Shown here: positions 1 through 8,064 of the stretch, piece by piece
Position numbering within the stretch: position 1 is the stretch's first letter
Layout: each line of letters begins with the position of its first letter
Assembly (NCBI GenBank): GCA_011523705.1
Contig: WTGC01000229.1
Coordinates: 1-41,478 of the forward strand
DNA from: Chloroflexota bacterium
Lineage (GTDB): Bacteria; Chloroflexota; Anaerolineae; Aggregatilineales; Phototrophicaceae
DNA: 41,478 bases
Direction: 5' to 3'
The notes under the pieces: model-generated
The model's database searches: none
Told to the model about the DNA's origin: nothing
What the model saw: only the letters and a program-made list of their open reading frames with translations
Translations under genes and position numbers: made by a program

Positions 1-5
1 CCATA

Positions 6-54
6 CCCCTCCCCGGCGGGTCAGTGTCTACGCGACCCCATAATGCGGGAGGGG
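6..54. repeat. C/G-rich inverted repeat at window edge
   Basis: CCCCTCCC at 6-13 pairs with GGGAGGGG at 47-54. Inside the loop lies a second short inverted repeat, GGGTC (18-22) with GACCC (34-38), whose loop carries GTGTCTACG (24-32). It resembles the other C/G-rich hairpins of this window, but the context to the left is cut off. Confidence 0.45.
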
Positions 55-80
55 CTGTTTTCGCCAATTTCGCATTCTCT

Positions 81-115
81 AGCTCCCCTTCCCTCCTTGG
101 GGCGGAAGGGGGGCT
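81..115. repeat. Family-2 C/G-rich hairpin overlapping a stop codon
   Basis: Twelve bases at 81-92 (AGCTCCCCTTCC) pair with 104-115, with one G-T wobble. The right arm includes two bases of the stop codon of the minus-strand gene ending at 114. No T-run follows on either strand, so a classical intrinsic terminator is not supported, but the hairpin would form at the very 3' end of that message. Confidence 0.55.
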
Positions 116-1430
116 ATTCAGCCGCCTCCAGCGCCGCTTGCTGCTCGGCGATCATCTCGTCGCTGCATTGCAGGCTGTCAAGGTAGGCTCGGTCCGCCGC
201 CAAGTTCTCCGGCGATCTTCTGCCGGCGATCAGCATCTGGTTAATCATCGCGACCGCTTGCTGCTGCGCGCCTGGATCGGCAGCCATGGCGCTCAAATCC
301 ACATTCTGCAAATAGGCAGCGGCCATCTGCTTGACCTCGTCGGTCGCGCCCATCGAATCCAGCAGCCGCAAAAGACCCAGCGGGGACATGGCGGGCGCGC
401 CGTCTTCAACCACCATTTCCGCCATCTCTATCAACTCTGGCGGCACGTCAAGCCCCAGGGCATGCGCGACATCCAGATTGACGCCAACCGAGAGACCGCC
501 AAGGCTATCGATAGCAGTCGCCGCGAAGTCGAGATCGCCATTTAAGAAAGCGGCTAGCATTAGACCGGTGCTGATGCCTTGGGTATAGAAATTGTAGAAA
601 CCGGCGCCAACCGTCGCGCCCGCCAGAATCGAGCCAGGATGAGGATGGAAGACAGGAATTTGATTCTCAGTGGCGACAGTGGCAATGATCGGCAGCCCGA
701 CCGCAGCCGTGTAATCAAAGGGCAATATAATGGCTTCCACGCCGTCATTGGCCAAGCCTTGCGTCGCGCTGCGCAAATCGCTCACGCTCGTTACCGCCAC
801 GCTTTCGATTTCCAAGCCCAGCGATTCGCCAATAACGGCGATCCGCTCAGCGCCGAAAATGCCGGCTGCGTCATTCGATGAATAGATCAAGCCAAAGCGA
901 TGCAGCGCCGGATTCAGCAGCCGGAAAATCTGAAAAGCCTCTTCATAAGGCGGTACGGACTCGGCGCCGGTGACATGAGCGGGCTTGATGCAGGGCGCGT
1001 CAGCCAGCCCGGCTTGATAAGGACTGTAGACGGCGGAAAACAGAACGGGTGTGGGCGCGTCTTGATCCAGCGTGGTGTTCAATGCGATCTGCGTGACCGG
1101 CGTAGACAAGGTGAGCATTAAATCGGCGCCCCGGTCCAGAGCGTTTTCGACCATGATATTGACGTTGGTCAGATCGTAGCTGGCATCCGCCCAAAAGAGA
1201 TTGAGCTTCTCGCCCGCGATATCCTGCCGCTCATTCAGAAGCGCGTGCTCTTCGTCAGTGATCCATTCATAAACCAGCAGCGTATCAATGACGGCTGTTT
1301 CCAGGCTGGCATCTGACAATGAAATGCCGTAGCGCAAGAAGGCGACTGTTGGCTTGTCATTGCCCTGCGCCGTTGCGATGGGCGCCGCCAGCAAAATAAT
1401 CAGAATCCACAGCGCTAACAATCTATGCAT
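114..1430 (-). CDS. ABC transporter substrate-binding protein, TrpX-like (ABC_sub_bind family)
   Basis: This exported protein probably binds a small solute for an ABC importer. A signal peptide covers about residues 1-21 and ends in ATAQ, with no lipobox cysteine. The mature part looks like the ABC_sub_bind (PF04392) fold: an N-terminal lobe with a TLSTPVTQIAL stretch, a VLFSAVYSP strand, and a second lobe with IILPFDYTAAVGLP and GATVGAGFYNF. The start has an AAGGAG six bases upstream. It is a paralogue of the gene at 1553-2749; both end in the same tail, DEMIAEQQAAL, after a conserved Cys. No permease or ATPase lies beside it within the window, so the partner transporter could be to the left or elsewhere. 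The substrate is unknown. Confidence 0.85.
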   Translation of the reverse strand: MHRLLALWILIILLAAPIATAQGNDKPTVAFLRYGISLSDASLETAVIDTLLVYEWITDEEHALLNERQDIAGEKLNLFWADASYDLTNVNIMVENALDRGADLMLTLSTPVTQIALNTTLDQDAPTPVLFSAVYSPYQAGLADAPCIKPAHVTGAESVPPYEEAFQIFRLLNPALHRFGLIYSSNDAAGIFGAERIAVIGESLGLEIESVAVTSVSDLRSATQGLANDGVEAIILPFDYTAAVGLPIIATVATENQIPVFHPHPGSILAGATVGAGFYNFYTQGISTGLMLAAFLNGDLDFAATAIDSLGGLSVGVNLDVAHALGLDVPPELIEMAEMVVEDGAPAMSPLGLLRLLDSMGATDEVKQMAAAYLQNVDLSAMAADPGAQQQAVAMINQMLIAGRRSPENLAADRAYLDSLQCSDEMIAEQQAALEAAE

Positions 1431-1463
1431 CAGTCGTCTCCTTCGCGCTTCCTGTATGCCTCA

Positions 1464-1469
1464 ATTGTA
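1464..1469 (-). promoter_or_regulatory. Possible -10 box for the 114-1430 gene
   Basis: Read on the minus strand this is TACAAT, five of six matches to the bacterial -10 consensus, and it would place the transcript start about 25 bases before the ATG. The -35 region would fall in the T-rich tail of the upstream terminator and is not a good match. It is supported mainly by the fact that the gene needs its own promoter after that terminator. Confidence 0.3.
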
Positions 1470-1483
1470 GCGCAATATTGCCA

Positions 1484-1515
1484 AACAAAAGAGACTGACG
1501 AAATTCGTCAGTCTC
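1484..1515 (-). terminator. Intrinsic terminator after the 1553-2749 gene
   Basis: A perfect 12-base inverted repeat (GAGACTGACGAA at 1491-1502, partner at 1504-1515) is followed on the minus strand by TTTTGTTT. It separates the two paralogous binding-protein genes into two transcription units. A second small hairpin (CCGGC, TTT, GCCGG at 1530-1542) lies just before it. Confidence 0.8.
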
Positions 1516-1552
1516 CCAAGAGTTTTACGCCGGCTTTGCCGGAAAAACGCGC

Positions 1553-2749
1553 CTAACTCTCCGCCGCGTCCAGCGCCGCTTGCTGCTCGGCGATCATTTC
1601 GTCAGTGCAATGCAGCGAAGCGAGCCAAGCCTGGTCGTCCGCCTGGCGCTGCTCCAGCGGGATGATTCGGCCGCGCCGCGCAATCGCCGCTAGCACTTCT
1701 GGCGCCAGCGTGCGCCTTCCGCCGGTCTCGATGACGGCGATGGCTTCGTCCATCACCGCTTCGCTGATATCGACCCCTTGCGCTTCAGCCGATTCCAGAT
1801 TGACGCCGACGAGGAGATCCCCGGCCGTGCCGATGCCGAGGCGCGCAATATCCACATCGCCATTCAGATGCGCCGTCAAAATGCGCCCTACATTGATGCC
1901 ATTGGTATACATTGGCGACGAGCCCGCGCCGATGGTAGCGCCATAGAAGATCGCGCTGAAGCTGGGAAAGAACACTGGCAGACCAATTTCGCCGGCGATT
2001 TCGGTGATGATGGGCAATCCGCTGGATGTGATGGTATCAAGCGGGAGCATGATGGCGCCGACCCCGTCCTCTACCAAGCCATAAGCGGCCGGGCGCAAAT
2101 CCGCCAAGGCGACGACCCCGGCTGTATACACCTCAATGCCCAATGATGCAGCCGCTTCCATGATCTGTTCCGCGCCGTATCGTCCGGAGGCGTCGCTTAA
2201 ACTGTGGATCACTCCGACCCGCTCAATGTCTGGATCCTGCATGAGCAGCACGGAAAAGGCGTAATCGTAAGACAGCGCGGCCGACACCCCGGCGACATGA
2301 TCCGGTTTCACGCAGGCGGCTTCGGCGGCGATGCCACCTTCATAAGGCGTCGAAACAAAGAGCACCGGCGTCGGCATATCCATTGTGCTGGTCATTTGCA
2401 CAGCCGTTTGGGTCACGGTCGCCCCCTGCGTGACCAACACGTCAACCTCTTTATCCAGCGCGTCTTCCAGCATTAGATTCAATGTCGGAAAATCAAAGCC
2501 GGCGTCGCCCCAATAGATCGTGATATTCTCGCCTTCGTAATCGCGACGCGCTTCGAATATGCGATTCTCCTCCGCCGAAATTAAGCCATACGACTCCAAA
2601 ACGTCAAGGATGGCGCCTTCGGTGATGTCGTTGTTCGGCAGCGGACCAAAACGCATGATGGCGATGGTCGGGTTTTCGACTTGCGCCCATGTCGCCGGCG
2701 CCAAAAGAAGCAACATTGCAAACAAAATCAACGCACATTTCCTGAACAT
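1553..2749 (-). CDS. ABC transporter substrate-binding protein, TrpX-like (paralogue)
   Basis: This is a 398-residue exported solute-binding protein of the same ABC_sub_bind type as its downstream neighbour. The signal peptide spans about residues 1-22 (hydrophobic core ALILFAMLLLL, ending ATWAQ); the only early cysteine is at position 5, before the core, so there is no lipobox. The lobes show the matching landmarks LVTQGATVTQTAV, VLFVSTPYEGG, IMLPLDTITSSGLP and GATIGAGSSPMY, and the C-terminal DEMIAEQQAAL tail. GGAGAGGAG lies just upstream of the ATG. It reads divergently from the NAD kinase gene and is followed by a strong terminator. The tandem pair suggests duplication followed by divergence in ligand choice. 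The substrate cannot be read from the sequence. Confidence 0.85.
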   Translation of the reverse strand: MFRKCALILFAMLLLLAPATWAQVENPTIAIMRFGPLPNNDITEGAILDVLESYGLISAEENRIFEARRDYEGENITIYWGDAGFDFPTLNLMLEDALDKEVDVLVTQGATVTQTAVQMTSTMDMPTPVLFVSTPYEGGIAAEAACVKPDHVAGVSAALSYDYAFSVLLMQDPDIERVGVIHSLSDASGRYGAEQIMEAAASLGIEVYTAGVVALADLRPAAYGLVEDGVGAIMLPLDTITSSGLPIITEIAGEIGLPVFFPSFSAIFYGATIGAGSSPMYTNGINVGRILTAHLNGDVDIARLGIGTAGDLLVGVNLESAEAQGVDISEAVMDEAIAVIETGGRRTLAPEVLAAIARRGRIIPLEQRQADDQAWLASLHCTDEMIAEQQAALDAAES

Positions 2750-2948
2750 AATCGATCTCCTCTCCGAAAGGTCAACTGGACTGTCGCGCAGAATGAGCTT
2801 CTATGTTTCTGTCTATCACAGTTTACTTGAATCGATTCCATTCATCGGGCGACCGGGCGCCGATGCCGCGAGGACTAGATGTCCGATATGGGATTGCCGT
2901 CCAATCTGCGTCATAATGCTTTGGGAAAGCGCAGCGAAAGAGACGACA

Positions 2949-3830
2949 TTGAGCGACATTAGGCGAATCGGCGTGCTCGCCCATCCCTCGCGTCCCGATA
3001 CCCATCCGGTAGCGCGCAACATCGCGGCGACGCTATGCCAGCGCGGCATTGAACACTGGGTCTATACCGATTGGAACCAAGGCAGCGTCGCGCCTGATGT
3101 GGCTTGCGCCGATGTGGTTATGGCGATCGGCGGCGACGGCGCCATGCTGCGGGCGGCGCGCGTCTGCGCCGAATACGAGGTGCCGGTGCTGGGCATCAAC
3201 ATGGGCTGGCTCGGCTTCCTGACCGAGATCGAGAAACCGGCCGACTGCGAAGCCGGGCTCGAACAACTGCTGGCGGGCGATTACTGGATCGAGAAACGCA
3301 TGATGCTGCAAGCGGCCGTGTTGGAAGAAAAGCGGCGCGTGATCGGCTCTTTCCGCGCGCTCAACGATGTGGTCATCAGCGGAAGCGTCTTTGGACGCAT
3401 GGTGCAGATCGCCGCCTACATCGACAAGCATTGGGCGACCACCTATAACGCCGATGCCTTGATCCTGTCCACGCCCACCGGATCGACCGCCTACGCCCTG
3501 GCCACCGGCGGACCGATCCTGCCGCCGGAATTGCGCAATATCCTGCTGGTGCCGATGGCGCCGCATTTGAGCATGGATCGTCCCATCGTGCTTGCGCAGG
3601 GCGCGGTCGTTGATATCGAACCGACGCGGGAGAATCGGCACAGCGTCGTGCTAACGGTTGACGGGCGGGTCGCCGCCGAGTTGGGAGAGAATCAACATAT
3701 CTGCGTCCGATCCGCGGAACCCCAAAGCCTGTTCGTGCGCCTGCGCGACCGCAATTACTTCTACCGCTCGCTGCTGGATCGGATGGAGCCGCGCATCAAC
3801 CGACTCGCGCCGCGCCGCATGACCTTCTAA
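2949..3830 (+). CDS. nadK: NAD kinase
   Basis: The enzyme phosphorylates NAD to NADP in the cytoplasm. The family motifs appear in order, numbered from the TTG start: GGDG at 61-64, an ND variant of the NE motif at 139-140, TPTGSTAY at 175-182, GGPI at 187-190, and PMAPHLSMDRP near 202-212. Length (293 residues) is normal. The start is uncertain: TTG at 2949 gives the usual N-terminus just before IRRIGVL and has a weak AAAGAGA upstream; an in-frame ATG at 2916 would add 11 residues but has no visible ribosome binding site. The frame stays open further upstream, but that part overlaps the oppositely oriented gene and has no homology. It is followed by the B-box protein and recN, an NAD kinase-recN proximity common in bacteria. 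Confidence 0.93.
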   Translation: MSDIRRIGVLAHPSRPDTHPVARNIAATLCQRGIEHWVYTDWNQGSVAPDVACADVVMAIGGDGAMLRAARVCAEYEVPVLGINMGWLGFLTEIEKPADCEAGLEQLLAGDYWIEKRMMLQAAVLEEKRRVIGSFRALNDVVISGSVFGRMVQIAAYIDKHWATTYNADALILSTPTGSTAYALATGGPILPPELRNILLVPMAPHLSMDRPIVLAQGAVVDIEPTRENRHSVVLTVDGRVAAELGENQHICVRSAEPQSLFVRLRDRNYFYRSLLDRMEPRINRLAPRRMTF

Positions 3831-3897
3831 CTGATTCCATGAATGCAATCATAATAAATACCCTAGGCAATAGGTCGCCGAATTCTGCGAAACGTTG

Positions 3898-3921
3898 TAC
3901 GGGCGAGCCGGTGGCTCTCCC
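3898..3921 (+). repeat. Family-1 palindrome, degenerate copy
   Basis: GTAC then GGGCGAGCC (3901-3909), loop GGT and GGCTCTCCC (3913-3921). The arms pair at eight of nine positions. The opening differs from the family's GTAGGGG by one base. It lies between the NAD kinase and B-box protein genes. Confidence 0.55.
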
Positions 3922-3985
3922 ACCATTGAGCGAAACATGGAATGGCAACATACCAGGTCGCTCGCCGGGAGACGGGCTAAATAAG

Positions 3986-4498
3986 ATGGACAATAGCATG
4001 GTGGACGCCACCATTCAGGACGAGATGAACTACTGCGCCAAGCACCCGCAGCGCGATACCGAATTGCGCTGCAACCGCTGCCAGCGTTATATGTGCGTTG
4101 ATTGCGCCGTGCGCACGCCCGTCGGTTACACCTGCCGCCAGTGCGTGCGCGGGCACGAAGACCGCTTCTTCGAAGGCACCGCCCTCGATTATGGCTTGGT
4201 GGCGGCGATCTGCGCGGTCGGTGGCGCGCTCACGCCCTTGGTGATGCTGCTGATTGGCGGATTCTTGATCCTCGGCTTCATCGTGTCGCCAGCGATCGGC
4301 GGGACGGCGGGGCAAATCGCGCTGCAGTTGACCGGACGACGGCGCGGGCGCTACAGCGGATACGTAGCCGCTGGCGGCGTACTGGCCGGCGGCTTGGTCT
4401 CGGCGCTGTTGCTCCTGGGCGGCTTGGGCTTGTTCACCTTGCTCTTTCTGGCGTTGGCCGCTTCCGGCGCCTACGCCCGCTTCAAAGTTTCGATCTAG
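3986..4498 (+). CDS. B-box-type zinc-finger membrane protein
   Basis: A 170-residue protein of unknown role. The N-terminal 55 residues hold a B-box-like zinc cluster: C17, H20, then C29-x2-C32, C37-x2-C40 and C50-x2-C53. After that come two or three hydrophobic segments (about 70-115 and 126-160) that should span the membrane, joined by an Arg-rich cytoplasmic loop (GRRRGR). Such B-box plus membrane architectures are seen in Chloroflexota and Actinobacteria, sometimes fused to rhomboid; no rhomboid Ser-His is visible here. The ATG at 3986 is chosen because upstream codons contain a repeat and lack family character. Its stop lies four bases before recN, so the two are probably co-transcribed. 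Confidence 0.75.
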   Translation: MDNSMVDATIQDEMNYCAKHPQRDTELRCNRCQRYMCVDCAVRTPVGYTCRQCVRGHEDRFFEGTALDYGLVAAICAVGGALTPLVMLLIGGFLILGFIVSPAIGGTAGQIALQLTGRRRGRYSGYVAAGGVLAGGLVSALLLLGGLGLFTLLFLALAASGAYARFKVSI

Positions 4499-4502
4499 GA
4501 TC

Positions 4503-6248
4503 ATGCTGGAAGAACTGCGCATTCAGAACTTCGCCGTGATCGACCGGCTTGAGCTCCGGTTTGGCGCCGGCTTCAATGTCATCACCGGCGAAACGGGCGC
4601 GGGCAAGTCGATTCTCATTGACGCGGTGGAGCTGCTGCTCGGCGCGAAAGCCGACCCCGATTACGTGCGCGCCGGCGGCGAACGCTGTCTGATCGAGGGC
4701 TTGGTCAAGCTGGATCCGCAGACGCGTCCGCATGTCATGGCGCTGCTCCAACGCGAGGAACTTGTCGACGCCGACAACCCGGACGACTTGACGCTCATGC
4801 GCGAGATACGGCGGCGCGGCCGGTCGACCGCGCGCATTAACGGCGTATCCGTCCGCAGTGAGCTGCTCGCTGAAATCGGACGCGCGCTCTTCGACATCCA
4901 CGGGCAAAGCGGCCACCTATCCCTGCTGCGCCCGCGCCATCATATCGACCTGCTGGATCGCTATGCCGATCTGCTGGATTTGCGGGCGGGGCTGGCCAAG
5001 CTCGTCATCGAATTGACAGCGGCGCAGGCGGAGATGCGCGCCTTGCAGGACGACCAGGAGAGCTTGCGGCGGCGAGCCGATCTCCTGCGGCATGAAGTCG
5101 ATGAGATACACGCGGCCGCGCTGGAGAGCGATGAAGAAGCCGAGCTGCTGGCCGAGCGCCATCGCCTGACCCATCGCGAACAGCTGGCGGCGCTGGCAGC
5201 GGAAGCGGCGCAACTGCTCAATGGCGACGATCGCGGCGCGGGCACAGCGGCGGTTGACGCTTTGATGGGCGTAGCGGCCGCGCTTTATAAGCTGGCGCAG
5301 ATCGACCGGCAAATGGCGGATGAATACGACTCGGCGGAGAGTCTGGCGCAGGGGGCGCAAGAATTGGCGCTGACCTTGGCGCGCTACGCCGATGATACCG
5401 AATACGACCCGCAGCGCCTGAACGAGCTGGAAGAGCGCTTGGAGTTGATCCGCATGCTGAAGCGCCGCCACCGCGTCGACAGCATTGAAGCGATCCTGGC
5501 TTATGCCGAGCGTGCCGAATCCGAGCTCGAGAACATCGAGCACAGTGATGAACGGCTCGCTGATTTGCGTCAACGCGAGAACGAATTGCTGCGTCAAATC
5601 GGCGACATCAGCGCTCGCTTGAGCGAGACGCGGGCGCGGGCCGGGGCTTCCTTGAGCGCCGCTGTCCTGCGCGAGCTGGGTGACCTACGCCTGGAGCGGG
5701 CGCGATTTGAGGTGTTGCTGGCGCAAGCGGAGCACCCGGCCGGCTGCATCGTCGGCGACCGACGCTACAAATTCGATGGGGCAGGCATTGACGATGTCGA
5801 GTTCATGCTCAGCGCCAATCCCGGCGAGCCGCTGCGTCCGCTGGCGAAAGTGGCTTCCGGCGGCGAGGCGGCGCGCATCATGCTCGCCTTGAAACGCGTG
5901 CTGACCGCGGCCGATCAGACGCCGATTCTGATCTTTGACGAGGTCGACCAAGGCATCGGCGGGCGCATCGGCGCGGTCGTCGGCGAGAAGCTGTGGTCGC
6001 TCTCGCTGGACCACCAGGTGCTCTGCGTGACGCATCTGCCCCAACTAGCGAGCTACGCCGATGTTCATTTTCAAGCGCAGAAAGCGCTGGGGGGCGCTCA
6101 CGCGGCGACGCGGGTGAGTGAGCTGGCCGATGACGACGAGCGGGTGGGCGAGCTGGCGGCGATGCTGGGCACGTCCGGCGCGGCGGGGCTGCAAAGCGCG
6201 CGGGAGATTCTGGCGGCTGCGCGGGGGCGGAAGGGGGCATTCAGATGA
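4503..6248 (+). CDS. recN: DNA repair protein RecN
   Basis: RecN is an SMC-like ATPase that acts early in double-strand break repair. The 581-residue length fits. Walker A is GETGAGKS at about 29-36; the middle (about 150-400) is a long charged helical, coiled-coil region; the ABC signature ASGGEAARIML is near 450 and Walker B LIFDEVDQGIGG near 476-487, followed by the conserved VTHLPQLASYAD. The ATG follows the preceding stop by four bases with AGGA overlapping the junction, so translation is likely coupled. The gene ends shortly before a palindrome that may stop transcription from both sides. Confidence 0.97.
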   Translation: MLEELRIQNFAVIDRLELRFGAGFNVITGETGAGKSILIDAVELLLGAKADPDYVRAGGERCLIEGLVKLDPQTRPHVMALLQREELVDADNPDDLTLMREIRRRGRSTARINGVSVRSELLAEIGRALFDIHGQSGHLSLLRPRHHIDLLDRYADLLDLRAGLAKLVIELTAAQAEMRALQDDQESLRRRADLLRHEVDEIHAAALESDEEAELLAERHRLTHREQLAALAAEAAQLLNGDDRGAGTAAVDALMGVAAALYKLAQIDRQMADEYDSAESLAQGAQELALTLARYADDTEYDPQRLNELEERLELIRMLKRRHRVDSIEAILAYAERAESELENIEHSDERLADLRQRENELLRQIGDISARLSETRARAGASLSAAVLRELGDLRLERARFEVLLAQAEHPAGCIVGDRRYKFDGAGIDDVEFMLSANPGEPLRPLAKVASGGEAARIMLALKRVLTAADQTPILIFDEVDQGIGGRIGAVVGEKLWSLSLDHQVLCVTHLPQLASYADVHFQAQKALGGAHAATRVSELADDDERVGELAAMLGTSGAAGLQSAREILAAARGRKGAFR

Positions 6249-6261
6249 GCGTACCAAATTA

Positions 6262-6310
6262 CAATTGGTTGCAGGGGCGTCTCTATCGCGGACACCCCTG
6301 CAATCAGTTG
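6262..6310. repeat. Long palindrome between convergent genes (family-1-like)
   Basis: A 16-base stem at 6262-6277 pairs with 6295-6310, with two G-T wobbles. The inner part (GCAGGGGCGTC ... GACACCCCTGC) recalls the GTAGGGGCG palindromes of this window. It lies between the stop codons of recN and the minus-strand DGQHR gene, and may serve as a two-way terminator, although there is no clear T-run. Confidence 0.55.
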
Positions 6311-6311
6311 A

Positions 6312-7520
6312 TTAAGTTACTGACTGAAGCGCTCGTACCACTATGTATTCAACCGCAGCCTTTACTGTTTGCGATTGACTAACAAGCGTATTCTTGCCGA
6401 CCGTCAGCATTCCAGCCTTCCGGAATAAGCAGTCTTCCGACTCCACGTCAAAATCTGCGTCCTGAAACCAATTCGCCAGTTCATCGCTAGTCCGCCCAAG
6501 TTCATCCCAGCGATAGTAGCAGCCTGCCAGCAATTGAATTGCCGTAACGCTGTACGCAAAATAGTGCGGTCGGTTCTTAGCGACAAAGTCTTCCTCCAAT
6601 TCAATGGAGCAAAGTTCTGCGTATTCCTTGCGCGCGCTTGGCAGGAATTCGTCCGCAAATTGGATCCCGAGGTCAATCAGATCTTCATACTTGTGCTGAG
6701 CCTCAAGGATGCGAGCGCGACTCGCTCGTCCACCATATCCAAAGTTCAACACCTTTAGACATCTAGCTAGCTGGTTGATTGATAGTAAGCAATTGCTGTT
6801 TCGCCCGGGCGTGGTACGTTCCATCTCTACCCTGTCCGCAAGCAACTCACTTCGGCCTAGCTCAACGAGTTCAACAGCCGCGCGATTGAAGGGATCGCGA
6901 TCGTCGAATCGCGTTTTGGTTACTGCGTCAATGTTGCGAGTTTGTGCCAAGTCCGAGAACATTCGCCGCAGGCTTTTGGTGTTGGCTTCCTCGTACAGCA
7001 CAACTGGGATGGACATATTATCAAGCCGCGAGAGCTTCTGATGAAGATTTACGAGATTCCTGCCGTTACTTGGCGAGAGGTCTTTGGTAGATTGGATTTC
7101 TTGGCGCAGCCGGTCACGTACCGCCTGTACCGCCATACGCCTGTGTTGACCATCTAGGATCATTATGCTACTTGTACCGCCGTCGAGAGAAATGCGTACG
7201 AATCCAAGCGTTGCCGACGACTGCCCATCGTCATCTTCGTACGCGATGAATTCGATAGCGTCAGGATCGATGCCCAATAGAATTGAACCAAGCACCCAGT
7301 CCTCAATGTCGTACATGTACTCAGCAATTCGCCGAGAATGTGCAGGATGAAAGCGGCGATTGGCTTTGTCAATTCGTTCCGTGTTGACAAAGTTAGGAAC
7401 GTTGCTGTCTAATGTGCCCAAGTCCATCACGAGCGAATAAGCTGTTCGCCCGCCCTGCTGATACTTCTGCGCATCGAATTCAAGATATTGCTTCTGACTT
7501 CTGTTGCGTACTTTGACCAT
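6312..7520 (-). CDS. DGQHR-domain protein, DndB-like
   Basis: A 402-residue protein with the signature ILDGQHRR at about 121-128, the hallmark of the DGQHR family that includes DndB, the regulator of DNA phosphorothioation clusters. Other family-like parts are the N-terminal NRRFHPAHSRRIAEYM segment (about 55-70) and FSDLAQTRNIDAVTKTRFDDRDP (about 188-210). No dnd, dpt or other modification or restriction genes are near it; neighbours are recN and trxB. A GAGGAGG precedes the ATG. Its codons are visibly richer in A+T than the flanking genes, which fits acquisition by transfer. It may be a remnant or stand-alone member with another role; the exact function cannot be told from sequence. Confidence 0.8.
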   Translation of the reverse strand: MVKVRNRSQKQYLEFDAQKYQQGGRTAYSLVMDLGTLDSNVPNFVNTERIDKANRRFHPAHSRRIAEYMYDIEDWVLGSILLGIDPDAIEFIAYEDDDGQSSATLGFVRISLDGGTSSIMILDGQHRRMAVQAVRDRLRQEIQSTKDLSPSNGRNLVNLHQKLSRLDNMSIPVVLYEEANTKSLRRMFSDLAQTRNIDAVTKTRFDDRDPFNRAAVELVELGRSELLADRVEMERTTPGRNSNCLLSINQLARCLKVLNFGYGGRASRARILEAQHKYEDLIDLGIQFADEFLPSARKEYAELCSIELEEDFVAKNRPHYFAYSVTAIQLLAGCYYRWDELGRTSDELANWFQDADFDVESEDCLFRKAGMLTVGKNTLVSQSQTVKAAVEYIVVRALQSVT

Positions 7521-7550
7521 TTGGCCCTCCTCTTTTTTGTGTACATTTAC

Positions 7551-7579
7551 AGTCTAAACTACATTAGCGCGTAAAACAA
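7551..7579 (-). promoter_or_regulatory. Candidate promoter for the DGQHR gene
   Basis: On the minus strand TTGTTT (7574-7579) and TAGACT (7551-7556) are spaced by 17 bases, giving four-of-six matches at -10 and ideal spacing. It would produce a leader of about 25 bases. Confidence 0.4.
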
Positions 7580-7723
7580 TACCTTATGTGGGAATACCCG
7601 TTTATTTAACCTGATCTTAACAATTACAAGTTTATCGCCTGCCCGGATGTAGATATGCCTAATGTAAGATTCCCGCCCAGCCCCTCGTCCATACAACGAA
7701 GCAAAATCGCGGGAGTGAGCGCC

Positions 7724-8008
7724 ATGTCCCAACAACATGATGGCGACCAACTGGACAAGCTGATCGACTTCATCGCCAACGCGCCGGCCGATGAATCGCT
7801 CATCAAGATGGACTGTAATGACTGCTGTGAAAATATCACGCGGCTGGCTGAACAAGTGGCGAATGGCGCCGACTTGAACGAGATCTGGCCCGAGATGCAG
7901 AAATTCATGCATTACTGGGGCGACTGCCGCGAAGAATTTGAAGCGCTGGTGGCGGTCATCCGGCAAGAAAAGGCGCTGGAAAACTTTGACTTCGCCGCGC
8001 TGGAATAA
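7724..8008 (+). CDS. Small cysteine-containing protein next to trxB
   Basis: A 94-residue soluble, acidic protein that I do not recognise with certainty. It has C-x2-CC in MDCNDCCENI (about residues 29-33) and a later HYWGDCREEFEAL segment (about 65-77). The spacing faintly recalls the anti-sigma zinc-binding fold (Cys pair, then His and Cys before an EEFEAL-type helix), but one Cys of that pattern is missing. The ATG at 7724 is preferred because GGGAG lies upstream and the extra N-terminal codons look like untranslated leader. It lies 56 bases before trxB in the same direction, so a thiol-linked or metal-linked role is possible. Confidence 0.65.
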   Translation: MSQQHDGDQLDKLIDFIANAPADESLIKMDCNDCCENITRLAEQVANGADLNEIWPEMQKFMHYWGDCREEFEALVAVIRQEKALENFDFAALE

Positions 8009-8064
8009 TCCTCTTTTGTAGCATTTCTTTAACGACACGAACAACTGAGAACGAGGCAGAACCC

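Noticed and set aside
2559..2948. N-terminal extension of the NAD kinase frame
   Set aside because: The first 80 codons overlap the binding-protein gene on the other strand, and the extra residues have no similarity to NAD kinases. A start at 2949 or 2916 is more likely.
7559..8044. A 161-codon open frame on the minus strand
   Set aside because: It is antisense to the small Cys protein, whose frame has a ribosome binding site and protein-like composition.
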